Source of the DNA: Mesorhizobium sp. LHD-90
GTDB taxonomy: Bacteria; Pseudomonadota; Alphaproteobacteria; Rhizobiales; Rhizobiaceae
DNA: 64,000 bases
Direction: 5' to 3'
NCBI RefSeq assembly: GCF_030929505.1
Contig: NZ_JAVFVV010000017.1
Coordinates: 62,001 to 126,000 of the forward strand
Of the stretch, positions 1 through 9,137 are shown piece after piece; the stretch's first letter is position 1, and the number at the start of each line of letters is the position of its first letter. The translations under genes and the position numbers were made by a program. The notes beneath the pieces are model-generated. The model did not search any database, was not told where the DNA came from, and saw nothing but the letters and a program-made list of their open reading frames with translations.

Positions 1-61
1 GCACCGGAAGCGCACAAATTGCCATTTGCAGCCCGCCCTCACGCAATTTCTGGACGGATTT

Positions 62-691
62 TCAGGCACTGAGCCGCCTCAGTTTCTCGACCGGCATGAT
101 CGGATAGGTCTCGCCGTTGGAGCGCACCGAAAACATCGGCACGCCATCGACAAGGATCTCCTCGCCGAACTCGACCAGTTCGTACATCACCGGCCGCGCC
201 ACCAGCGCCTCCAGCCGACCCCGAACCAGCACATAGGGTTTGAGGCCGCCGGTCTCGTCCTCGTCGACGAAACGCAGCGGATTTTTCGGTCCGACCTCCA
301 CCACGTCGCCGACATTGGTGCGGAAGGTGATGACCCGTTCCTCACTCTCGCCAGAGACATTCATCTCCACCGCTACGAACGGCGCATCCACCACCCGGAT
401 GCCCACCCGTTCCACCGGCGTGACCAGATAGGTCTTCCCGTCCTCGTCCTTTCGCAGCACCGTGGAAAAAAGCTGCACCAGCGGCATGCGTCCGATCGGC
501 GTGCCCAGATAGAACCAGGTGCCGTCGGCGCGGATCTCCATGTCGAGGTCGCCGCAGAAGTCTGGATTCCAGCGCTCGACCGGCGGCAGACCCTTGCCGG
601 CGCGCGTCGCCCGGGCGATCAGCGCCGACAGGCCGGCGGCGTCTCCCGCCTTGCCGAGCGTCTGCGGCGTATGGTCCGGTTTACTGTGCAT
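62..691 (-). CDS. DUF1285 family protein
   Basis: About 209 residues, read as a member of the DUF1285 family, small cytosolic proteins of unknown biochemical role. The core around WNPDFCGDLDMEIRADGTWF and the later VERVGIRVVDAPFVAVEMN stretch match my memory of the family. The frame stays open upstream to position 826, but that would overlap the start of the divergent MoxR gene. I prefer the ATG at 691 because the family normally begins shortly before the PPVERWNP region; another ATG lies at 766. Neither has a clear ribosome site, so the start is uncertain. It is divergent from the MoxR operon, and in other rhizobia a DUF1285 gene often sits beside moxR (recall, not checked). Confidence 0.8.
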   Translation of the reverse strand: MHSKPDHTPQTLGKAGDAAGLSALIARATRAGKGLPPVERWNPDFCGDLDMEIRADGTWFYLGTPIGRMPLVQLFSTVLRKDEDGKTYLVTPVERVGIRVVDAPFVAVEMNVSGESEERVITFRTNVGDVVEVGPKNPLRFVDEDETGGLKPYVLVRGRLEALVARPVMYELVEFGEEILVDGVPMFSVRSNGETYPIMPVEKLRRLSA

Positions 692-825
692 CGTCACGAA
701 ATAGTCACTGTTGTCTCGCTTGTCAGCCGGGCCGGCTGATTTAAGTTTCCGTGTTGGGGATTCCATGACACCCCGAGTCGTCAGCCGTACCGCCGGCGCT
801 TTCGCCGGGAAAGGACAGAGGCCCA

Positions 826-1830
826 ATGAGCGTCATCGTCAAGGACCTTGCCCTCAGCGAAAAGGAGATGGTCGCCGAGGCCGAACAGGCGCTGGCCGAC
901 ATCTCCAGGGCAAGAGACGGCGTCGGGCGGGTCATCTTCGGCCAGGAAAGCGTCGTCGAGCGCGCGCTGGTGGCGCTGCTGGCCGGCGGCCATGCGCTGC
1001 TGGTCGGCGTCCCCGGCCTCGCCAAGACCAAGCTGGTCGAGACGCTGGGCATCGTGCTCGGCCTCGACAGCCGCCGCATCCAGTTCACGCCCGACCTGAT
1101 GCCCTCCGACATCCTCGGCTCCGAGGTGATGGAGCAGGACGAGTTCGGGAAACGCTCGTTCCGCTTCATCTCCGGTCCGATCTTCGCGCAACTGCTGATG
1201 GCCGACGAGATCAACCGCGCCTCGCCGCGCACCCAGTCGGCGCTGCTGCAATCCATGCAGGAATACCACGTCACCGTCGCCGGCGCCCGCCACGACCTGC
1301 CCGCGCCGTTCCATGTGCTCGCCACCCAAAACCCGCTGGAGCAGGAGGGCACCTATCCGCTGCCAGAGGCGCAGCTCGACCGCTTTTTGATGCAGATCGA
1401 CATCCTCTATCCGGAACTGGAGGCCGAGCGCCGCATCCTGCTCGAGACCACCGGCGTCGACGAGGCCAAGGCGCTGAACGTGCTGACGCCCGAGCGGCTG
1501 AAGCAGATCCAGCTTCTGGTGCGCCGCATGCCGGTGCCGGAAAGCGTGGTCGACACCATCTTGAAACTGGTCCGTTCCGCCCGCCCCGGCCAGGGCGACG
1601 CCGAGACCGACAAGCACGTCGCCTGGGGTCCAGGCCCGCGCGCCTCCCAGGCGCTGATGCTGTGCGCCCGCGCCCGCGCCCTCTACGAGGGCCGGCTGGC
1701 GCCCTCGGTCGACGACGTCCGGGCACTGGCCGAACCGGTGCTGCAGCACCGCATGGCGCTCACCTTCGCCGCCCGCGCCGAAGGCATGAGCGTGCGCGAC
1801 GCCGTCGCCCGGCTGGTGAAAGCCGTCTGA
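826..1830 (+). CDS. MoxR-family AAA+ ATPase
   Basis: A 334-residue MoxR AAA+ ATPase, a chaperone-like ATPase that usually works with von Willebrand A (VWA) domain proteins encoded next to it. The Walker A motif is GVPGLAKT at about residues 61-68 and Walker B is LLMADE at about 123-128, followed by the family-typical INRASPRTQSALLQSMQE. A purine-rich site (AGGACAGAGG) lies just upstream of the ATG. Its stop overlaps the start of the DUF58 gene (TGATG), so the two are translationally coupled. It is the first gene of a four-gene MoxR - DUF58 - BatA/DUF4159 - membrane protein operon. The exact client is unknown. Confidence 0.92.
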   Translation: MSVIVKDLALSEKEMVAEAEQALADISRARDGVGRVIFGQESVVERALVALLAGGHALLVGVPGLAKTKLVETLGIVLGLDSRRIQFTPDLMPSDILGSEVMEQDEFGKRSFRFISGPIFAQLLMADEINRASPRTQSALLQSMQEYHVTVAGARHDLPAPFHVLATQNPLEQEGTYPLPEAQLDRFLMQIDILYPELEAERRILLETTGVDEAKALNVLTPERLKQIQLLVRRMPVPESVVDTILKLVRSARPGQGDAETDKHVAWGPGPRASQALMLCARARALYEGRLAPSVDDVRALAEPVLQHRMALTFAARAEGMSVRDAVARLVKAV

Positions 1831-2741
1831 TGGCGCGTGTCGGCGAGGCGTCGTCCGCCGTCGCGCCGCGCGACGCGCTTGCCCGCGCCAGGCTCCGCGC
1901 CTCGCTCGTGCCCGACCTGCTGGTCGAGGCGCGCCGCGTCGTCAACACGGTGATCAGCGGCTGGCACGGCCGCCGCAAGCAGGGCATAGGCGAGAATTTC
2001 TGGCAGTTCCGACCCTATGTCCAGGGCGAGTCGCTGGCTCGCATCGACTGGCGCCGCTCGGCCCGCGACGACCACACCTATGTGCGCGACCTCGAATGGG
2101 AGGCCGCTCACACCGTCTGGCTGTGGGCCGACCCCTCGCCCTCCATGCTCTATAAATCCGCGGCCGCTTCCGTCTCCAAGCAATCGCGTGCGCTGGTGCT
2201 CATCCTGGCGCTGGCCGAGCTTCTGTCGCGCGGCGGCGAGCGCGTCGCCTGGCCCGGGCTGACCGACCCGATCACCTCGCGCAACGGCGCCGAGCGCATC
2301 GCCACGCTGCTCGCACACGCTCCGTCGACGACCGCCCGGCCGGACCTGTCCGCCATCCGCCGTTTTTCCGACATCATCATCGCCGGCGATTTCCTCGACC
2401 CCGTCGAAGAGACGCGCGAATGGCTCGATGTGCTCGCACGCCACGGCGTGCGAGCACATCTGATCGAGATCGCCGACCCGGCCGAGGAGACGTTTCCCTA
2501 TGCCGGCCGCACCGAATTCACCGACCCCGAGACCGGCGAGAAGCTGACCGCCGGCCGCGCCGAGCAGCTTGGCGACGACTACCGCCGCCTCTACCTCGCC
2601 CGCCGCCAGGAACTCGGCGCCTGGTGCCGCCGTCTGGGCTGGAGCTATACCGTCAACCATACCGACCGGCTGGCTTCGGAGGCGCTGGTGCGCGTTCACA
2701 TGGCGATGTCGGACGAAGGCGCCCTGGGGGTGCAGGGGTGA
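1830..2741 (+). CDS. DUF58 domain protein (VWA-like)
   Basis: A 303-residue DUF58 protein, the usual partner of MoxR ATPases. The family signature RIDWRRSAR is at about residues 71-79. A MIDAS-like DPSPS (residues 101-105) resembles the DxSxS metal site of VWA domains. The ATG overlaps the MoxR stop. The reading frame is open much further upstream, but that extension is antisense or overlapping to MoxR and has no coding character, so I reject it. Its last bases overlap the GTG of the next gene. No membrane segment is evident, so it probably acts in the cytosol with MoxR. Confidence 0.9.
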   Translation: MARVGEASSAVAPRDALARARLRASLVPDLLVEARRVVNTVISGWHGRRKQGIGENFWQFRPYVQGESLARIDWRRSARDDHTYVRDLEWEAAHTVWLWADPSPSMLYKSAAASVSKQSRALVLILALAELLSRGGERVAWPGLTDPITSRNGAERIATLLAHAPSTTARPDLSAIRRFSDIIIAGDFLDPVEETREWLDVLARHGVRAHLIEIADPAEETFPYAGRTEFTDPETGEKLTAGRAEQLGDDYRRLYLARRQELGAWCRRLGWSYTVNHTDRLASEALVRVHMAMSDEGALGVQG

Positions 2742-5557
2742 GCTGGCTGCCGCTCAGCTTCGGCTTTCCCGCCATCCTGTGGGGGCTGCTCGCCCTTCCG
2801 GTGATCTGGTGGCTGCTGCGCCTCACGCCGCCGCGCCCGCAGGTGGAGGTGTTCCCGCCGCTGCGCATCCTGGCGCAGGTGCTGAAGCGCGAGGAGACGC
2901 CGAACCGCAGTCCGTGGTGGCTGACGCTGCTGCGGCTCCTGATGGCGGCGCTGGTCATCTTCGCCCTGGCCGAGCCGGTCTGGAACCCGCGCGAGCGCGT
3001 CGCCACGGGCGGATCGGCGCTGGCGCTGGTCATCGACAATAGCTGGTCCAGCGCCGCCGGCTGGGACCGCCGGGTCGCCACCGCCGGCCGCCTCATCACC
3101 GATGCCGAGCGAAACGAAATGCCGATCGTGCTCGCCTTTACCGCCGAGCGCGCCAACGAACAGATAGGGCCGTTCAGCGCCGGCGAGGCGCGCGACCGGT
3201 TGAATGCGGTAAAGCCGCGTCCCATTCCCCCCGACCGGGCCGGCGTCTTTGCAAGCGTGGCCGAAGCATTGATGCCGTTGCCGGGCGCCACGCTGGCGTT
3301 GCTCACCGACGGGCTGGCCGCGCCGGGCGACGACGCCGCCTTCGCGCAGCTCCTGGCGGCGCGGCCCGCCAATGTCGTCTGGGCGGCTCCCGACCAGCTC
3401 GACATGGTCGGGCTGACCGCCGCCGACAACGGCGTCGACCGCTTCCTGATCTCGGCCGTCCGCGCCCCCGCCGGGGTGGCCCCGCGCGCCATGACCGCCG
3501 GCGCCTTCGACACGCGCGGCCGGCGCATCGGCGATGCGGCCATCACTTTTCGGCCGGGAGAGACGGTCGCGACCGGCGAGATCGCCGTGCCGTTCGAGCT
3601 GCGCAACGATTTCGCCTCCATCGCGCTCGACGGCGAGCGCAGCGCCGGGGCGGTGCGCGTGCTTGACGAAACCGCCAAGCGCCGCCGCGTCGGCCTCCTG
3701 TCGCAGACGCCGGCCGACGAGACGCGGCAGCTCCTGTCGCCGCTCTATTACATCCGCAACGCCCTGCAGCCCTTTGCCGACATCATCGAGCCGGCCAGCC
3801 CCGACCTGACCGAGGCGATCCCGCAGCTTCTCGAGCAGAAGCCTGCCGCCATCGTTCTGGGCGACGTCGGCACCATCCCGGAGACCGTCCGGCCGCAACT
3901 GATCGAATGGATGGAAAATGGCGGCACGCTGCTGCGCTTCGCCAGCTCCCGCATGCTGACCTCCGGCAACGACCCCGACCTGTTGCCGGTCAAGCTGCGG
4001 CTGGGCGAGCGCCTGCTCGGCGGATCGATGTCCTGGACCGAGCCGCAGGCGGTCTCCGAGTTCCCCGCCAACGGGCCGTTCGCCGACCTGCCGCCGCCGA
4101 CGGACGTCACCGTGACGCGGCAGATCCTGGCCGAACCGACCCCCGACCTCGTCGACCGCACCTGGGCCGCGTTGGCCGACGGGACGCCGCTGGTGACCGC
4201 CGATCGGCGCGGCAAGGGCATGGTGGTGCTCTTCCACATTACCCCATTGGCCACATGGTCGAACCTGCCGATTTCAGGTACTTTCGTGGAAATGCTGAGG
4301 CGCGTCGTGCAATTGTCACGCAACCAGGGGCTCGGCGCTGTCGCCGAAGGCCAGCCCGCGGCCTCGCTTGCGCCCTATCGCATGATCGCCGCCGACGGCA
4401 TGATCGTTCCGCCCGGCCCCGACGCCCGGCCCCTGCAGACCGGCAAGGGCGTGGTGCCGGTCTCCATCGAGAACCCGCCGGGCCTCTACGGCACCGAGGA
4501 CGGCGTCGTGGCGCACAACCTGCTGCCGGCCGACGCCGTGCTTGCGCCGATCGCCCGGCCCGACATCTCCGTGCCGGTGCAGACCGAACGCTATGCGCTG
4601 GACGAGTCGCGCGACATGAAGGCGCCGCTGATCTTCGCCGCGCTGGTGTTCCTCGCCGCCGACAGCCTGATCGTGCTGTGGCTGGCCGGTGTATTCAAGC
4701 GGCGCTGGCGCGCCGCGCGCGGAGCCGCTGCCACGGCGGTCGCGCTCGCCGCCCTGCTCGCGCTGTTCGCCGTGCCGCCGCCGGCTTTCGCGCAGGACCA
4801 GCGCCCCGGCGACGCGCAGGCGGCGGAAGCCATCAGCGTCACCCACCTCGCCTACGTCGTCACCGGCAATTCCAGCGTCGATTCGATCAGCCGCGCCGGG
4901 CTGCACGGCCTCGGCCAGTTCCTGAAGGAGAAGACGGCCTTCGAGCCGGGTGAACCCGCCGGCATCGATCTGGAGCGCGACGAGCTCGCCTTCTATCCAC
5001 TGATCTACTGGCCGATCGACCCCGCCGCGCCGATGCCATCCGACGCGGCCATCGCCCGCATCGACGAATATATGAAGCAGGGCGGCACGGTGCTGTTCGA
5101 CACCCGCGACCAATATGCGGTCACGCTCGATTCTTCCGCCAGCCCCGCCACCCAGCGCCTGCGCGACATATTGGGCAGCCTCAACATCCCGCCGCTGGAG
5201 CCGGTGCCCGAGGACCACGTGCTCACCAAGGCGTTCTACATCCTCAACAGTTTTCCGGGCCGGTTCGATGGCAGCCCGCTCTGGGTCGAGGCGTCGCTGG
5301 AGGCGAGCAACGCCGACAACCGGCCGGTGCGCACCGGCGACGGCGTCACCCCGATCATGATCACCTCCAACGATTTCGCCGGCGCCTGGGCGATGGACGA
5401 GAACGGCGACCCGATGCTGCCGACCGTGCCCTCGGACCCCATGCAGCGGACCTATGCGATGCGCGCCGGCGTCAACATCGTCATGTACATGCTCACCGGC
5501 AACTACAAGTCGGACCAGGTGCATGTGCCCGATCTCCTGCTCAGGCTGGGGCAGTGA
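2738..5557 (+). CDS. BatA N-terminal / DUF4159 membrane protein
   Basis: A 939-residue membrane protein starting at a GTG that overlaps the DUF58 stop (GTGA). The N-terminus is the BatA aerotolerance-type module with two membrane helices (about 7-27 and 62-78), followed by a VWA-like domain opening with DNSWS (100-104), a DxSxS metal site. A third helix lies near 627-650 and a signal-like hydrophobic segment ends in PAFAQD near 685. The C-terminal ~240 residues look like DUF4159, probably periplasmic. The architecture fits the alphaproteobacterial 'TIGR02226 N-terminal plus DUF4159' proteins found with MoxR/DUF58. It probably belongs to an envelope-stress or assembly complex; the function is not established. 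Confidence 0.85.
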   Translation: MSWLPLSFGFPAILWGLLALPVIWWLLRLTPPRPQVEVFPPLRILAQVLKREETPNRSPWWLTLLRLLMAALVIFALAEPVWNPRERVATGGSALALVIDNSWSSAAGWDRRVATAGRLITDAERNEMPIVLAFTAERANEQIGPFSAGEARDRLNAVKPRPIPPDRAGVFASVAEALMPLPGATLALLTDGLAAPGDDAAFAQLLAARPANVVWAAPDQLDMVGLTAADNGVDRFLISAVRAPAGVAPRAMTAGAFDTRGRRIGDAAITFRPGETVATGEIAVPFELRNDFASIALDGERSAGAVRVLDETAKRRRVGLLSQTPADETRQLLSPLYYIRNALQPFADIIEPASPDLTEAIPQLLEQKPAAIVLGDVGTIPETVRPQLIEWMENGGTLLRFASSRMLTSGNDPDLLPVKLRLGERLLGGSMSWTEPQAVSEFPANGPFADLPPPTDVTVTRQILAEPTPDLVDRTWAALADGTPLVTADRRGKGMVVLFHITPLATWSNLPISGTFVEMLRRVVQLSRNQGLGAVAEGQPAASLAPYRMIAADGMIVPPGPDARPLQTGKGVVPVSIENPPGLYGTEDGVVAHNLLPADAVLAPIARPDISVPVQTERYALDESRDMKAPLIFAALVFLAADSLIVLWLAGVFKRRWRAARGAAATAVALAALLALFAVPPPAFAQDQRPGDAQAAEAISVTHLAYVVTGNSSVDSISRAGLHGLGQFLKEKTAFEPGEPAGIDLERDELAFYPLIYWPIDPAAPMPSDAAIARIDEYMKQGGTVLFDTRDQYAVTLDSSASPATQRLRDILGSLNIPPLEPVPEDHVLTKAFYILNSFPGRFDGSPLWVEASLEASNADNRPVRTGDGVTPIMITSNDFAGAWAMDENGDPMLPTVPSDPMQRTYAMRAGVNIVMYMLTGNYKSDQVHVPDLLLRLGQ

Positions 5558-5575
5558 TGGCTTCGCGCTCCTTCA

Positions 5576-5734
5576 CACCCCCCTCTGTCCTGCCGGACAT
5601 CTCCCCCGCAAGGGGGGAGATTAGCAGCTTTGGGCTTGCCGCCAATCTTGCAACGCTGGTGATTAGCGAAAGCCGAGCGGTCGGCTCAATCTCCCCCCTT
5701 GCGGGGGAGATGTCCGGCAGGACAGAGGGAGGTG
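5576..5734. repeat. MITE-like palindromic element, copy 1
   Basis: Two 47-bp arms (5576-5622 and 5688-5734) are inverted copies with one mismatch, enclosing a 65-bp interior. Each arm contains its own short palindrome (CTCCCCCGCAAGGGGGGAG). The interior holds AATCTTGCAACGCTGGTGAT (5644-5663), which resembles the interior of the element at 42072-42253. It lies between two genes of the MoxR operon without disrupting either. Similar mosaic palindromes (RIME-type) are known from rhizobia; membership is inferred. Confidence 0.8.
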
Positions 5735-5771
5735 CGGAGGAACGCTACGCTAAACGCACGGAGGCCACCCC

Positions 5772-7835
5772 ATGAACTGGTCGGTCGCCTTCGAGCCGCT
5801 GCTGTCCTGGCCGTGGCTGGCCGCGATCCTCGTTCCGGTCGCGCTGCTGGTGCTGGCGAGCCTGTTCTTCCGCCGGCGGGGCGCGTTCTTCCGGCTGGCG
5901 GCGCTGGCCGCCTTCGCCGCCGCCCTGTTCAATCCGGTCTTCCTCAACGAGGAGCGCGAGCCGCTGAAGAGCGTGGTGGCGCTCGTCGTCGACCGCAGCC
6001 AGAGCCAGGACATCGGCGCCCGCACCGCCGAGACAGACCAGGCGCTGGCCGGCATGCAAGAGCGGCTCGCCCGCTTCCGCCAGTTCGACGTCCGCGTCGT
6101 CGAAAGCAGCAAGACCGATACCGGCGACGACCGCACCCAGACCCGCCTGTTTGGGGCGCTGGACGGCGCGTTCCGCGACGTTCCGCCCTCACGCATCGGC
6201 GGCGCCGTCATGATCACCGACGGCCAGGTGCACGACACCCCGGCCCGCCCGGCCTTCGGCGCGCCCCTGCACGCGCTGATCACCGGCGACCGCAGCGAGA
6301 TGGACCGCCGCATCCGCTTCGAGAACGCGCCGCGCTTCGGCATCGTCGGCAAGCCGGTCGACATGACCTATCGGGTTCTCGCCACCGACGGCGAAAGCGG
6401 CCCCGTCGACGTGCGTGTCTCCGTCAACGGCCAGCAGGTCGCCGTCGAGCGCGCCCAGATCGGCCGCGAGGCGCAGCTCGAGGTCACCATCCCCAATGCC
6501 GGCCGCAACATCGTCGAACTCGCCATCGAACCGGTGCCCGGCGAGATCACCACCGCCAACAACCGCGCCATCGCGCTGCTCGACGGCATCCGCGAGAATC
6601 TGCGTGTGCTGCTGGTTTCGGGCGAGCCGCACGCCGGCGAGCGCACCTGGCGCAACCTGCTGAAATCCGACGCCTCGGTCGACCTGGTCCACTTCACCAT
6701 CCTGCGCCCGCCGGAAAAGCAGGACGGCACGCCGATCAACGAACTTTCGCTGATCGCCTTCCCCACGCGCGAACTCTTTGTGGAGAAGATCAACGATTTC
6801 GACCTGATCATCTTCGACCGCTACCAGCACCGCGACGTGCTGCCGGTGCTCTACTACGACTACATCGCCGAATATGTCGAAAAGGGCGGCGCGCTGCTGA
6901 TCGCCGCCGGGCCGGAATATTCCGGCGATTCCTCCATTGCCCGAACCCCTCTGATGTCGGTGCTGCCGGCGCTGCCCAGCGGCAACGTGCTGGAACAGGG
7001 CTTTTATCCGCGCCTGACCGACACCGGCAAACGCCACCCGGTGACCCGCGGGCTGCAAGGCGCCGACGCCGAGCCCCCGCAGTGGAGCCGCTGGTTCCGG
7101 CTGATCGGCGTCGACCAGCCTGAGGGCGAGGCGGTCATGAAGGGACCCGACGATCGGCCCCTGCTGCTCCTGAACCGCAAGGGCGAAGGCCGCGTCGGCA
7201 TGTTCCTGTCCGACCATGGCTGGCTTTGGGCGCGCGGCTTCGAGGGCGGCGGCCCGCATGTCGCGCTCTACCGTCGCATCGCCCACTGGCTGATGAAGGA
7301 GCCGGAACTGGAGGAGGAGCGGCTGACCGCCGACGGCCGCGGCATGGTGCTCGACATCCGCCGCCAGACCATGAGCGACGATCCTGGCCCCGCCCAGGTC
7401 ATCACCCCGTCCGGCAAGACGGTCAGCGTGCCGCTGTCGCCCGCCGAGCCCGGCATCTTCCTCGGCAGCATCGAGACCGCCGAGATCGGCCTCTACCAGA
7501 TCGGCAATGGCGACCTGCAGGCGCTGGCCCATATCGGCCCGGTCAACGCGCCCGAATTCGCCGACACGGTATCAACCGAGGAAATCCTGCGCCCGGCCGC
7601 CGAAACCACCGGCGGCAGTGTCCGGCGGCTGGTCGGCGCCACCGGCGTCTCGCTGCCCTCCATCGTTCCCATCCGCGGCAATGCCGGCGCCGCCGGCCGC
7701 GACTGGATCGGCCTGCGCACCACCGACGACAGCGTGCTCAAATCCGTCTCGCGGGTTCCGGCCTTCGCCGGCTTCTTCGGCCTCGCCCTGCTGCTGCTGG
7801 CGCTCGGCAGCATGTGGTACCGCGAAGGTCGCTGA
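5772..7835 (+). CDS. Large membrane protein with VWA-like and amidotransferase-like regions
   Basis: A 687-residue protein, last gene of the MoxR operon. Two N-terminal membrane helices (about 15-33 and 38-55) are followed by a VWA-like opening DRSQS (74-78), a long periplasmic-looking region and a C-terminal helix near 662-683. The middle stretch around ALLIAAGPEYSGD resembles the class-I glutamine-amidotransferase-like fold seen in such proteins, but I see no catalytic Cys-His pair, so it is probably non-enzymatic. It is separated from the DUF4159 gene by a palindromic element. It likely forms a membrane complex with that protein, controlled by MoxR/DUF58. The role is unknown. Confidence 0.8.
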   Translation: MNWSVAFEPLLSWPWLAAILVPVALLVLASLFFRRRGAFFRLAALAAFAAALFNPVFLNEEREPLKSVVALVVDRSQSQDIGARTAETDQALAGMQERLARFRQFDVRVVESSKTDTGDDRTQTRLFGALDGAFRDVPPSRIGGAVMITDGQVHDTPARPAFGAPLHALITGDRSEMDRRIRFENAPRFGIVGKPVDMTYRVLATDGESGPVDVRVSVNGQQVAVERAQIGREAQLEVTIPNAGRNIVELAIEPVPGEITTANNRAIALLDGIRENLRVLLVSGEPHAGERTWRNLLKSDASVDLVHFTILRPPEKQDGTPINELSLIAFPTRELFVEKINDFDLIIFDRYQHRDVLPVLYYDYIAEYVEKGGALLIAAGPEYSGDSSIARTPLMSVLPALPSGNVLEQGFYPRLTDTGKRHPVTRGLQGADAEPPQWSRWFRLIGVDQPEGEAVMKGPDDRPLLLLNRKGEGRVGMFLSDHGWLWARGFEGGGPHVALYRRIAHWLMKEPELEEERLTADGRGMVLDIRRQTMSDDPGPAQVITPSGKTVSVPLSPAEPGIFLGSIETAEIGLYQIGNGDLQALAHIGPVNAPEFADTVSTEEILRPAAETTGGSVRRLVGATGVSLPSIVPIRGNAGAAGRDWIGLRTTDDSVLKSVSRVPAFAGFFGLALLLLALGSMWYREGR

Positions 7836-8150
7836 CCTTACCTCCCCCTTGAGGGGAGGTCGGCGCGAAGCGCCGGGTGGGGTCGTCGCGGCCGTGTGCC
7901 GACCTCTGCACCTCCCCGAAGGTCATTGCCGCTTCCGTGAACACGATCATCCCCAAAAACAAGCCCGAACCCCGAATATGACGCCTCGAATGAAGCCCAT
8001 CGGAGCGTCACGCCTCATGCTGGCGGGACAAGCCCCTGATTTCACCCGATATTCCGGACTTCACGGCCTTTTCGAAGCTGTTTTTGCATCCCCGCATCGG
8101 CTTCGGCTAAGCTGTTTCGCATCGCACCGGAAATTCGCAGGAGCATCGCC
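7836..8150. other. Intergenic region with one repeat arm
   Basis: A gap between the MoxR operon and the cupin gene. Its first ~60 bases (7839-7895) are a single copy of a palindrome-rich repeat with CTCCCCCTTGAGGGGAGG and GGCGCGAAGCGCC. The same unit appears in inverse orientation at 52598-52658 and in related form at 15520-15670. The remainder holds no gene I can support, only the ribosome site of the cupin gene near 8138. Confidence 0.6.
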
Positions 8151-8507
8151 GTGTTCGACTGGAAAGACATCGCCGCGCAGACACCCATCCCTGGCTTTGT
8201 CGGTAAGGTAATGCACTCGGATTCAATGACTTTCGCGCTCTGGGAGATTTCCGCGGGCGCGTTGCTGCCGGAACACGATCACGTCCACGAACAGGTCGTT
8301 CATATGCTCGACGGGGCCTTCGAACTGACCGTGGACGGCCGCACCGAGACGCTTTCGCGGGGACAAGTCGCCGCCATCCCGTCGAATGCGCGCCACTCCG
8401 GCCGGGCGTTGACCGACTGCCGGATCCTCGACGCTTTCTCGCCCGTCCGCGAGGATTATCGCCACGGCCTGACGTCGAACGTCATCGGCGGCGTGGCGAA
8501 GACATAG
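8151..8507 (+). CDS. Small cupin-domain protein
   Basis: A 118-residue single-domain cupin. The first cupin motif is visible as EHDHVHEQVVHMLDGAFEL, with histidines and a glutamate able to bind a metal; the second is PSNARHSGRAL with one histidine. The GTG start follows an AGGAG site. No partner gene is adjacent, and small cupins of this type cannot be given a substrate from sequence. It is convergent with clpS, with a long hairpin between them. Confidence 0.85.
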   Translation: MFDWKDIAAQTPIPGFVGKVMHSDSMTFALWEISAGALLPEHDHVHEQVVHMLDGAFELTVDGRTETLSRGQVAAIPSNARHSGRALTDCRILDAFSPVREDYRHGLTSNVIGGVAKT

Positions 8508-8514
8508 CGCCGGG

Positions 8515-8581
8515 AGAGTTTATTTTATCCCCCGAAAGCGCAGCCCGGTCAGGCTGACGCGAAAGGATAAAAGTAAACTCT
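8515..8581. terminator. Bidirectional terminator-like hairpin
   Basis: Nearly perfect inverted arms AGAGTTTATTTTATCC (8515-8530) and GGATAAAAGTAAACTCT (8565-8581) enclose a second small stem CAGCC/GGCTG (8541-8556). It sits between the convergent cupin and clpS genes, and the A/T-rich arms give U tracts on either strand. It is probably a shared terminator. Confidence 0.65.
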
Positions 8582-8588
8582 GCCCAGA

Positions 8589-8903
8589 CTACTCCTCCGG
8601 TTCGGTCGTGAACATGAGCGGGTAACCCTTTGCTTTTCCTGCATCCGTTGCCCGTGTCGCCTTGGTTTCGGCAACGTCCTTCGGGAACACCGCGACCACG
8701 CAGACGCCGCGCCGGTGCGCGGTGATCATCACCCGGTAGGCCTGGTCCTCCGACAGCCGGAACTCGCCCTTCAGCACCGTCACCACGAATTCGCGCGGCG
8801 TGAAATCGTCGTTGATGAGGATGACCTTGTGCAGCTTCGGCCGCTCGACCTTCGGCTTTGTGACGGTCCGCGGCCGGGTGATGACTTTTTCGTCTCCGGC
8901 CAT
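8589..8903 (-). CDS. clpS: ATP-dependent Clp protease adaptor ClpS
   Basis: A 104-residue ClpS adaptor, which delivers N-degron substrates to ClpAP. The binding core INDDFTPREFVVTVL and the following helices (YRVMITAHRRGVCVVAVFP) are typical. I use the ATG at 8903, giving the usual ~100-residue length with a basic, disordered N-terminal tail (VITRPRTVTKPKVERPK). The frame is open upstream to 8996 but without family similarity. No clpA is adjacent. Rhizobia carry two ClpS paralogues, and the sequence does not tell me which this is. Confidence 0.92.
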   Translation of the reverse strand: MAGDEKVITRPRTVTKPKVERPKLHKVILINDDFTPREFVVTVLKGEFRLSEDQAYRVMITAHRRGVCVVAVFPKDVAETKATRATDAGKAKGYPLMFTTEPEE

Positions 8904-9137
8904 GCGCCCGACCCCCGCCGCAAGCGCCGTTCCCGCGCCATCAGCCCATTGAAAACACGACGGAATCCGATCCGGAATGGCAGGCTTGAAGATCATCTGA
9001 AAGGGCCGCCCACTATCGGCTGAAGCACCGATGCCTACCCGTCAAGTCTGCCACGATCGCCACCGTCAGTCCATCAGCCGATGCAACGGAGGTAGCCAAG
9101 CCATGCGAAAACGCCGTTCGCCATCGACGGCCGTGCG

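Noticed and set aside
781-1749. Long minus-strand frames opposite MoxR and similar ones opposite most genes (e.g. 26733-29141, 30404-32749, 21958-23778)
   Set aside because: They are typical antisense frames of GC-rich genes, with compositions biased to Ala/Arg/Asp/Gly and no family similarity.
711-1829. Open frame upstream of the DUF58 gene, in frame with it
   Set aside because: It overlaps the MoxR gene in another frame, has an Arg/Pro/Ala-rich translation and no domain; DUF58 starts at 1830.
5554-5775. Small plus-strand frame across the palindromic element
   Set aside because: It consists mostly of the inverted repeat and has no similarity to a protein.
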